Below are positions 1 through 5,090 of a DNA stretch of 6,267 nt, piece after piece. How positions within the stretch are numbered: position 1 is the first letter of the stretch; every line of letters starts with the position of its first letter. Position numbers and translations under genes: made by a program. The stretch comes from Dehalococcoidia bacterium. GTDB taxonomy: Bacteria; Chloroflexota; Dehalococcoidia; GIF9; UBA5629. The stretch spans positions 1-6,267 of the forward strand of contig DTZC01000016.1 in the NCBI GenBank assembly GCA_012961565.1, given 5' to 3'. The notes beneath the pieces are model-generated. The model did not search any database and was not told the origin of the DNA. It saw nothing but the letters and a program-made list of their open reading frames with translations.

Positions 1-2
1 AG

Positions 3-77
3 GGTCGAGGCTACATCGGTTGGATTAATGTGCATCAAGAACGGGGTGTTGCTAAACAGTCTCAACTGATATGCTAG
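3..77 (+). CDS. Possible 3' end of an upstream gene (partial)
   Basis: Reading from base 3, the frame is open from the left edge to a TAG at 75-77 and would encode the last 24 residues of a protein (GRGYIGWINV... ending ...QLIC). The composition looks protein-like, with mixed Gly, aromatic and charged residues. The other two forward frames also end within the first 70 bases, one at a TAA (26-28) and one at a TGA (67-69), so the choice of frame is not forced. No family can be recognised from so short a tail. The stop overlaps the ATG of the next possible ORF (71), an arrangement seen in translationally coupled genes. Confidence 0.25.
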   Translation, partial: GRGYIGWINVHQERGVAKQSQLIC

Positions 78-355
78 CAACTTCCCTCATCGCTATTCTG
101 TTATTTTTAGTTGCCATCGAGATAAGGGTCTCAGTAGAATGCGAGTGTTCGCGGATTGCCATATCCGTCTTTTTTGTCTCGGGCTGCGTATTGGTACTCC
201 TAACAGTACTGCTCTGGCCTTGCCATTCGGCACTGAAGCTCTTTCACTGGGGTAGCTGGCCTCCAGGAATAGTCAGAGTGGAATCCCGGTGGAATTTTGT
301 TGAGCAGCTTATACAGAGGGCTGACTATCTTCAGCCGGTCATTCAGGCTAAATGA
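71..355 (+). CDS. Possible small two-helix membrane protein, hypothetical
   Basis: This 94-residue ORF is not recognised. It has two hydrophobic stretches, residues about 1-16 (MLATSLIAILLFLVAI) and about 31-51 (IAISVFFVSG... to LLW). A Cys-rich link (CECS) lies between them, and a polar C-terminal tail of about 40 residues contains several Trp. This would fit a small inner-membrane protein with a cytoplasmic tail. Against it being real: there is no Shine-Dalgarno upstream of ATG 71, whereas the supported genes in this window with a visible start all have a strong one. In its favour: its ATG overlaps the stop of a possible preceding ORF (ATGCTAG), so coupled translation could replace a binding site. 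No function is proposed. It could equally be a chance ORF or a decayed remnant. Confidence 0.3.
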   Translation: MLATSLIAILLFLVAIEIRVSVECECSRIAISVFFVSGCVLVLLTVLLWPCHSALKLFHWGSWPPGIVRVESRWNFVEQLIQRADYLQPVIQAK

Positions 356-545
356 TTCAATATTCGTGCCTTGAACGCTGAAAACAAACCGGATGGTTGG
401 TATGGCTGTGACCATATCATAGCCGCATCGGTGAAACACTTGCATCTCTTGGGAACACATTTTGACAAGCTACTAACGAGTTTTATCCTGTCTGAAAGAT
501 GTTCCTCCATCATTACTGTATGCTCGCTGAAATGCCGTCCGTAAG
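356..545. other. Apparently non-coding stretch before the peptidase gene
   Basis: I found no supported gene on either strand here. The minus-strand open frames crossing this stretch have no ribosome binding site and no recognisable domain. A TTGACA at 462-467 lies 16 bases before TATCCT at 484-489, a weak promoter-like pair on the plus strand that is much less convincing than the one at 546-575. Confidence 0.4.
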
Positions 546-575
546 GTGACAGTGTGCGGGGAGAGGGTCTATAAT
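546..575 (+). promoter_or_regulatory. Sigma70-type promoter for the M28-like gene
   Basis: GTGACA at 546-551 (five of six matches to the -35 consensus) lies 18 bases before a perfect TATAAT at 570-575. Transcription would start near 582, giving a leader of about 36 bases that contains the ribosome binding site at 601-610. The position also argues that the GTG at 546, in frame with the peptidase, is not the translation start, because it lies inside the -35 element. Confidence 0.6.
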
Positions 576-600
576 GGCTTATCGCTGTGGCGACACCTCG

Positions 601-610
601 GGAGAGGAGG
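601..610 (+). promoter_or_regulatory. Ribosome binding site fixing the M28-like start at 618
   Basis: GGAGAGGAGG ends 7 bases before ATG 618. No comparable site precedes the upstream in-frame start at 546. Confidence 0.75.
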
Positions 611-617
611 AACAGGA

Positions 618-2684
618 ATGGCTGCACACTCAAGGCGATTATTGTTCCAGCTTCTGGTCTTCTCACTGCTGTCCCTGTTTTTCTCCCTGCTGCCGGCTTT
701 GCTGGCTTTACTGGGAAATACGTCCAGTTATGCACAGGCGCTGTTTAATATATGGTACGGCTTGCTACCGCCGGTAGCGCTGTTGCTCCTGGCTTATCTG
801 TTTTACCGCAGGGAAGCTAACTGGCTGATTCTTCTGGGGAGGGCCTGGTTTGGCATCGGTACCTGGTTTTTGTTACAACTGGTCTTCGAATCGCTGACCA
901 AGGTCTCCCCATTGCTGTCGCTGCTGTCTCTGCCGGCGAAGTTCGTCGGAGGGCTTCTGGTAAGACATCCTGCAGGCTATGCCGTCTACTTCTGTGGCTG
1001 GTGGCTGGTCGCTGGCGTTATCCTGTTCCTGCTCGGCGGTCTGGCTCTTTATATCCTGGGTAACCGGTTCAAGATGGCACCGCTGGTCAGCTTTGAGTTC
1101 AAGAGTGCCAGAAGGACTGTCTTCACGGTCTCCACTGTGCTGCTGGTAATCTTTCTGGTGGCAGCACCCCTGTCAATTTACGCCATTTCTAAACCTACAA
1201 AAGGGAACTTCGCTCCGGGAGTGACAATACCCAGCGAGGAGGAGGTTTTTGGCTATATCAGAGATGTATATAACTTTGGAGCGCGCCGACCTGGCTCGGA
1301 AACCTATCACGAGGCTGCTGCTCACCTGACCGCCTGGTTCCGGTGCCTGTCACCTATGACCGAGGCTGAGGTGACAAAATTCGATTACTGGGAGGAGAAG
1401 GAATGGCAACTAATTGTGGAACCTGATGCCACCAACCCGGTCGAAATAGAGTGCTTTTTCTTCCCCTACAGCGGGCAGACACCACCGGGGGGAATTACCT
1501 CTGAGCTCGTCTATCTGGGCTACGGGACTGAGGATGACTTTCAAGCCGCCAACGTGCAGGGAAAGGTGGCATTGATATCTTTGCCGCCTATTTATATCGG
1601 CTGGGACCAGCTAAAAATGTTCTCCTTTATGGCTTACGACCCGGACAATATCGCCGCCGGCAGCAGCCCGCCATATCCCATCGGCTGGATACTCCATCTG
1701 TTCCACGTCTATCCCAGGGTGGAACAGTCTGGAGCAATCGCTGCCATCTATATACTGGAAGACTACCCTGACATGGGTCGGTTAGCCTATTATGCCCCTT
1801 ATGATGGACAGATTCGCTCTGTGCCTGGCTTGTACATCCGAGAAAGAGATGGTGATATGCTCAAGCAGAGATTGGAGAAGGGACCGATGCAGGTGAAGCT
1901 GGTGCTGGATGCGGCTATAGCCAGAGGCGGGGGTGAGTCGTTCAACATCTATACCGTCCTGCCGGGGAAGAGTGACAGCAACCTTATTATTTCCTCCCAT
2001 TTTGATTCTCCCTGGGCAAGCGGTGTCGAGGACAGCTCTGGTGTGGGGATGGTCATGGCTCTAGCCCGTTATTATGCACAGGTGTCAGCGGAAGACCGGG
2101 GGCGGACGATGGTGTTTCTGCTCACCGGCTCCCATTTTGTCGGCGGACCATCTAATGAGGACTTTATGCGCCGCCACGGTGATGGCATTCTGGCAGACAC
2201 CACCTCTATTCTGTGCATCGAACATGTTGCTGATAACTGGCCTTTCAGCGATTACGTGGAGGCACGGGGTGTGTTCTTCGAGGAGAATCCGGTGGTTATC
2301 AGCCTCTATGCTGGGCTGCTCCAGCAGTACAATCTTTATAGCACTCTACTGTTTCCCACAGTTACCCCGCTGGGAGTGCCTACGGATGCCGGACCTTTCA
2401 GCCGCCACGGGTTTCCTGTCGTCAGCTACATAAGCGGTCCGGTTTATCTCTTCGATGCTGCTGATACACTGGAGCGGGTGGCGCGAGACCAGCTAGTGCC
2501 CCTGGTAAAGCTATACATAGACTTCATCGAAAACCTGAACCGGTACCCCGGCTTTTTGCTGCGATTTAATCTCAATTCGCTGACCGTACTGCTTATAGTG
2601 TTCGTGTTCAGTCCGCTGGTTGCCCTCAACTCCGCCTCCCGACCCCGGGGGCGGCAGCCTGCGGCGCCCAGACACCGGCGATAA
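618..2684 (+). CDS. Membrane-anchored M28-family metallopeptidase-like protein with PA-like domain, atypical metal site
   Basis: This 688-residue protein is probably held in the cytoplasmic membrane with its large domain outside. Hydrophobic segments lie at about 8-32, 42-63, 68-91, 120-148 and 166-191, with one more at about 650-670 followed by a short basic tail. Residues about 205-290 resemble the start of M28 domains (GARRPGSETY, then an amphipathic helix). About 296-432 resembles an inserted PA domain (VQGKVALIS, SGAIAAIYIL, VPGLYI). The peptidase core then resumes. The HxD motif is present (H461, D463), as are the bridging-ligand candidate D472 (VEDSSGVG) and E535 (CIEH). The usual Glu-Glu pair (catalytic base plus zinc ligand) is replaced by S505-H506. 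The last His ligand, normally four residues before the Asp of DTL, is F612. It could therefore be an aminopeptidase with an altered site or an inactive M28 homologue. Start 618 is chosen from the ribosome binding site and promoter. The gene converges on the Rieske gene. The fold assignment is confident; the activity is not. Confidence 0.85.
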   Translation: MAAHSRRLLFQLLVFSLLSLFFSLLPALLALLGNTSSYAQALFNIWYGLLPPVALLLLAYLFYRREANWLILLGRAWFGIGTWFLLQLVFESLTKVSPLLSLLSLPAKFVGGLLVRHPAGYAVYFCGWWLVAGVILFLLGGLALYILGNRFKMAPLVSFEFKSARRTVFTVSTVLLVIFLVAAPLSIYAISKPTKGNFAPGVTIPSEEEVFGYIRDVYNFGARRPGSETYHEAAAHLTAWFRCLSPMTEAEVTKFDYWEEKEWQLIVEPDATNPVEIECFFFPYSGQTPPGGITSELVYLGYGTEDDFQAANVQGKVALISLPPIYIGWDQLKMFSFMAYDPDNIAAGSSPPYPIGWILHLFHVYPRVEQSGAIAAIYILEDYPDMGRLAYYAPYDGQIRSVPGLYIRERDGDMLKQRLEKGPMQVKLVLDAAIARGGGESFNIYTVLPGKSDSNLIISSHFDSPWASGVEDSSGVGMVMALARYYAQVSAEDRGRTMVFLLTGSHFVGGPSNEDFMRRHGDGILADTTSILCIEHVADNWPFSDYVEARGVFFEENPVVISLYAGLLQQYNLYSTLLFPTVTPLGVPTDAGPFSRHGFPVVSYISGPVYLFDAADTLERVARDQLVPLVKLYIDFIENLNRYPGFLLRFNLNSLTVLLIVFVFSPLVALNSASRPRGRQPAAPRHRR

Positions 2685-2814
2685 ACCAGGTCACCCCGGC
2701 AAAGCTACAGGTGAACGCGCATTCTTGATCACTCCAAAAGCCAATCCTGTGCTCAATATTCTTGATGTCGAAGTCATGAGTACTGTCCCCATCACTGAGC
2801 TAGCCTGACCTGGT
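2685..2814. repeat. 9-bp inverted repeat bracketing the convergent intergenic region
   Basis: ACCAGGTCA (2685-2693), immediately after the peptidase stop codon, is the exact reverse complement of TGACCTGGT (2806-2814), six bases before the end of the Rieske gene. The arms enclose 112 bp with no supported gene. No T-run follows either arm, so it is not a classical rho-independent terminator, and no target-site duplication flanks it. It may be a long-range transcript hairpin between converging genes, or chance. Confidence 0.35.
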
Positions 2815-2820
2815 GGACAG

Positions 2821-3171
2821 CTAGATTTCCACCAAAATCTTGTTATCCGCAATTTTTACCTCGTAGGTGGCGACTGGCTTGGGACGTTTCAGCATCTTGC
2901 TTATCGCTTGCAGCGGTCTCGAGCCTTTGAGCCAGCGGATGACATGCCCATCTGTGATGTCAAACTGGGAACCATGCACAGGACAGGTGACCACAGTCCC
3001 CTGGAGATGCCCCTGGGACAGGTTACCTCCCAGATGCGGACAGCGATTGCTAATAGCGTAGTATTTACCGCCACTTCCGATTAGAAGCACTCGGGTACCA
3101 CAAACCTCCACTGCCCTCTTTGTCCCCTCCTCAAGTTCACTAGCTTTACCCGCCTCGACAAAATCAGTCAT
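2821..3171 (-). CDS. Small Rieske [2Fe-2S] ferredoxin
   Basis: This 116-residue soluble protein consists of one Rieske domain and should carry a 2Fe-2S cluster that passes single electrons to or from a partner. The cluster ligands are visible as C44-P-H46 and C63-P-V-H66. The 16 residues between the two motifs and the following GSQFD match ferredoxins of the NirD/dioxygenase-ferredoxin type. There is no signal peptide or membrane anchor, so it should be cytoplasmic and is not the Rieske subunit of a bc complex. A loop at about 80-98 (RWLKGSRPLQ...KRPKPV) is somewhat longer and more basic than usual, perhaps a docking surface. ATG 3171 is chosen over an in-frame ATG at 3216 because a clear AGGAGG lies 6 bases upstream. 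It follows the dismutase gene by 132 bp on the same strand. The electron-transfer partner is not in the window, so its substrate cannot be named. Confidence 0.92.
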   Translation of the reverse strand: MTDFVEAGKASELEEGTKRAVEVCGTRVLLIGSGGKYYAISNRCPHLGGNLSQGHLQGTVVTCPVHGSQFDITDGHVIRWLKGSRPLQAISKMLKRPKPVATYEVKIADNKILVEI

Positions 3172-3303
3172 AATAGACCTCCTATCAAGACAACCAGAAA
3201 GCTCAGGCACAGGCATTACGGTTTGCCTTCATATGAGCTCGGCCATTCTCAGCAGATTGCCTGGTTAGGCTCACAGCTGTGGTGGTCTGAATAGCCTGTT
3301 TAA
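3172..3303 (-). other. Gap between superoxide dismutase and Rieske genes
   Basis: These 132 bp between two same-strand genes carry a 10-bp perfect palindrome, CACAGCTGTG (3272-3281), and the Rieske ribosome binding site. I see no stem followed by a T-run and no good promoter, so read-through from the dismutase gene is the simplest reading. Confidence 0.35.
3178..3183 (-). promoter_or_regulatory. Ribosome binding site fixing the Rieske start
   Basis: AGGAGG on the minus strand lies 6 bases before ATG 3171-3169. It sits inside the longer open frame starting at 3216, which makes the 15-residue extension unlikely. Confidence 0.75.
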
Positions 3304-3882
3304 CTATTTGAAGCGGCTTTCGGCTACCTCCCAGTTTATATTCTTAAAGAATGCCTCTATGTAGTCAGCCCGCTTCAGCCCGTAGTCGGTGATAAAGGCG
3401 TGTTCGAAGACGTCCATCACCAGAATGGGGGTGCAACCGGCAGGATGACCCACGTCATGCTCGTTTATCCACTGGTTAATGAGCCTGCCATCCTTGCTAT
3501 CCTGGTACAATATGACCCAGCCGATGCCGCGCATGGCACCTACACCTCTGAAGTCCTTTTCCCAGTGCTCATAGCTGCCGAAGTCCCGAGCTAGACCCGT
3601 AGCCAGCTTTCCAGACCTATCTAATGCTGACCTGCCACCGAGATTATCGAAGTAATACTCATGCAGCCGCATGCCATTGAATTCCCAGCCCAGGCGCCGC
3701 TTCAGTTCAGCATATTCCGGCGTGCCTGCCTTGCCCTCTCTTAGCATGGAAGCTAGAATGTCTAGCAACTTGTTGGTATTGGTCACATAGCCCTGATACA
3801 GGGTGAAGTGGTTCTTCAGCAGTGTTTCGCTGAAGCCATCCATGCCAATTAGCTGGCTATAATCATTAGCTTGATAAGCCAT
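3304..3882 (-). CDS. Fe/Mn-family superoxide dismutase
   Basis: This 192-residue enzyme converts superoxide to oxygen and hydrogen peroxide using a mononuclear Fe or Mn. The four ligands are placed at H25 (LLKNHFTLYQGYV), H74 (MRLHEYYFDNL), D157 and H161 (VMDVFEHAF, for the usual DVWEHA). There is no signal peptide, so it should act in the cytoplasm. Three departures from the textbook enzyme stand out. The first ligand region is one residue shorter than in E. coli SodB and has Tyr29 where a second His usually sits. The usual Trp of DVWEHA is Phe159. The second-sphere residue that is Gln in many Mn enzymes aligns with His142 (NEHDVGHPAG), as in the mycobacterial Fe enzyme (DHQTNFPLG, recalled from memory). 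Fe is therefore my guess, but metal choice cannot be read reliably from sequence. An AAGGAGGT site precedes ATG 3882. The gene lies 83 bp after the ferritin-like gene, consistent with a shared oxidative-stress transcript. Confidence 0.93.
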   Translation of the reverse strand: MAYQANDYSQLIGMDGFSETLLKNHFTLYQGYVTNTNKLLDILASMLREGKAGTPEYAELKRRLGWEFNGMRLHEYYFDNLGGRSALDRSGKLATGLARDFGSYEHWEKDFRGVGAMRGIGWVILYQDSKDGRLINQWINEHDVGHPAGCTPILVMDVFEHAFITDYGLKRADYIEAFFKNINWEVAESRFK

Positions 3883-3923
3883 TTTCTAACCTCCTTCTAA
3901 TCATGATGTGGTTGCAGCGACTC

Positions 3924-3937
3924 GCTACTATCGTAGC
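3924..3937 (-). repeat. Small hairpin in the ferritin-sod gap
   Basis: On the minus strand GCTAC-GATA-GTAGC forms a 5-bp stem with a 4-base loop, 42 bases before the sod start codon. No T-run follows, so it is not a terminator. It could slow or protect the transcript, but a stem this short may be chance. Confidence 0.2.
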
Positions 3938-3965
3938 CCTTTTGTCATCGCTGTCATTTTCTAGT

Positions 3966-4805
3966 CTATTTTTCTACTCCCTTGAGCAGGTCACCGAACA
4001 CATCAATGTGGTAAATCTCATGGTCTCTTATCCGGGTGAGCAGCTTTTTCAATCCCTCGTCCTTGACCTCCTTAGCTGCTCGGTCATATGCTGCTGCTAC
4101 CTCCTTCTCAATCTTGATGTCGGCGCGGAGCATGTTGTCCATCCGGGTTGACTTGTCTACCTCGGTGTGTTCCATCCTGGGGTTGCCGCCACCGCTGACC
4201 ATCTCCTCAGCCAGCCAGCCCATATGCTGCATCTCGTTTATCGCCTGGTCTTGTAGTTGCTCCTTCACCTCTTCGTCGGTTGCCAGATAGGAGTGTAGCA
4301 AGTACTGGAGTATCACGGTATATTCGTGTTCGATTCCCCAGTTGAGAACCTGGGCCACCTTGTCTTGGCGGTCACCTCTTAAGTCTTTGCTGCCCTCCCG
4401 TTTTGCCTTGTCCACGAAATGGGTAAAGTCTCCGTGGTGAGATTCCTCGTCTGACAGGACGCGCTTTAGTAGCCGCTTTATCTTCGGGTCATCAATTGCT
4501 TCGATGTGTTCTTTGTACAGGATTATGGCATCTTGCTCAGCGAGTACATCGTTCTGCATCCAGTCAGATACTGTCTCACCCCCCATACGCATCTTGCCCC
4601 TATTCAGGCTTGGCTTGCCACCTAGCTGGACTATGGTCTCAGCTAGCCAGTCGAAGTGCCGCATCTCCTCCCGAGCAATGGCTTCAATCTCACAAGCCAT
4701 TTCGCCCTCGCCCATAGCATAGGCATGAGTAAGGTACTGGATTATGGCACCATGCTCGCTTTCAAGGTCTTGGTTGAGTAGAGCGATAATCTCATCTTTT
4801 TTCAT
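3966..4805 (-). CDS. Tandem-domain ferritin-like (bacterioferritin-type) di-iron protein
   Basis: This 279-residue protein is built of two consecutive four-helix ferritin-like domains (about 5-134 and 147-276), roughly twice the length of a normal bacterioferritin subunit. Each half keeps a full set of di-iron ligands. The first has E17, E47 with H50, E90, and E121 with H124. The second has E161, E191 with H194, E233, and E263 with H266. Both copies carry the ExxxxxQY signature (SEHGAIIQY, EHEYTVILQY) and an ExxH turn, with almost identical ligand spacing, so the gene arose by internal duplication. Likely roles are iron oxidation and storage, or peroxide consumption by di-iron chemistry in the cytoplasm. 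A Met in each EMxH motif (M48, M192) aligns with the haem-ligand Met52 of E. coli bacterioferritin, though other ferritin-like families share it. A GGAGG lies 5 bases before ATG 4805. It sits between copA and sod, which suits a stress-defence cluster. Cage assembly cannot be predicted. Confidence 0.85.
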   Translation of the reverse strand: MKKDEIIALLNQDLESEHGAIIQYLTHAYAMGEGEMACEIEAIAREEMRHFDWLAETIVQLGGKPSLNRGKMRMGGETVSDWMQNDVLAEQDAIILYKEHIEAIDDPKIKRLLKRVLSDEESHHGDFTHFVDKAKREGSKDLRGDRQDKVAQVLNWGIEHEYTVILQYLLHSYLATDEEVKEQLQDQAINEMQHMGWLAEEMVSGGGNPRMEHTEVDKSTRMDNMLRADIKIEKEVAAAYDRAAKEVKDEGLKKLLTRIRDHEIYHIDVFGDLLKGVEK

Positions 4806-4832
4806 CTTTTCCTCCGTGGATTATTCATAAAC

Positions 4833-4866
4833 ACCACACTATTTCTTGGCCCTTGCTAGGTGTGGT
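4833..4866 (-). repeat. Imperfect inverted repeat upstream of the ferritin-like gene
   Basis: ACCACAC-TA (4833-4841) pairs with TAGGTGTGGT (4857-4866): seven perfect base pairs, then two more across a one-base bulge, around a loop of about 15 bases. It lies about 17 bases upstream of the ribosome binding site of the ferritin-like gene. No T-run follows in the direction of transcription, so a repressor operator or a transcript hairpin is as likely as a terminator for the copper ATPase gene. No recognised Fur or PerR box was seen. Confidence 0.3.
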
Positions 4867-4934
4867 TACCCGTGGCAATCACAGAGTCCGGTAGGGCTGG
4901 CTCACGGCTGCCTCGAGAAGAGTCTGGCTATCCC

Positions 4935-5090
4935 TCATTTGTGCTTCGAAGCAAGGTATTTCTCCGGGTCCTGGTCGAAAGCCTTTTTGCAGCTCGCCGA
5001 GCAGAAATAATATTTCTTTCCTTGATAGTCTGAGGTGGCTGCGGCTTCCTTCTCGTTCACCTCCATATGGCACACCGGGTCTATCGCCAT
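4935..5090 (-). CDS. YHS-domain metal-binding peptide, possible independent product from a nested start
   Basis: The last 51 codons of the copper ATPase frame make a complete YHS domain: D4-P-V-C7-H-M9 at the front, then YYFC30-SAS-C34, F38 and Y45. YHS domains bind copper or other soft metals through these Cys residues and often occur as free peptides of this size next to copper pumps. An ATG at 5090 is preceded by AAGGAGGTG with ideal spacing, so this domain could be made separately as a small cytoplasmic copper carrier or sensor as well as fused to the pump. Whether the internal start is used is inference. The alternative is that the site merely encodes the linker EGGEE. Confidence 0.45.
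   Translation of the reverse strand: MAIDPVCHMEVNEKEAAATSDYQGKKYYFCSASCKKAFDQDPEKYLASKHK

Noticed and set aside
200..460. Minus-strand open frame of 86 codons
   Set aside because: No ribosome binding site, no domain, and it lies opposite the more plausible but still uncertain membrane ORF.
546..617. In-frame 24-residue upstream extension of the M28-like protein
   Set aside because: The GTG start falls within the -35 element of a good promoter and has no ribosome binding site, while ATG 618 has an excellent one.
343..735. Minus-strand open frame of 130 codons opposite the start of the M28-like gene
   Set aside because: It overlaps the strong plus-strand promoter, the ribosome binding site and the real coding start. 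It has no Shine-Dalgarno and no recognisable domain.
2630..2660. GC-rich CCGCC...GGCGG stem as a terminator for the M28-like gene
   Set aside because: It lies within the coding sequence before the stop codon and is not followed by a T-run.
2620..2808. Plus-strand open frame of 62 codons spanning the end of the peptidase gene and the convergent gap
   Set aside because: It begins inside the peptidase gene in another frame, lacks a ribosome binding site, and its product is low-complexity at the start with no recognisable domain.
3172..3216. Longer Rieske protein starting at 3216
   Set aside because: The extension covers the AGGAGG that serves ATG 3171, and Rieske ferredoxins normally begin just before the segment seen after 3171.
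3883..3965. ATGACA repeat (ATGACAGCGATGACA on the minus strand) as a -35 box for a separate sod promoter
   Set aside because: The best -10 candidate is GATAGT with a 19-base spacer, which is too weak to call.
3903..4290. Plus-strand open frames opposite the ferritin-like gene
   Set aside because: They are opposite-strand shadows of a well-supported gene. Their Ser/Leu/Cys-rich products come from reading the complementary strand of helical coding sequence.
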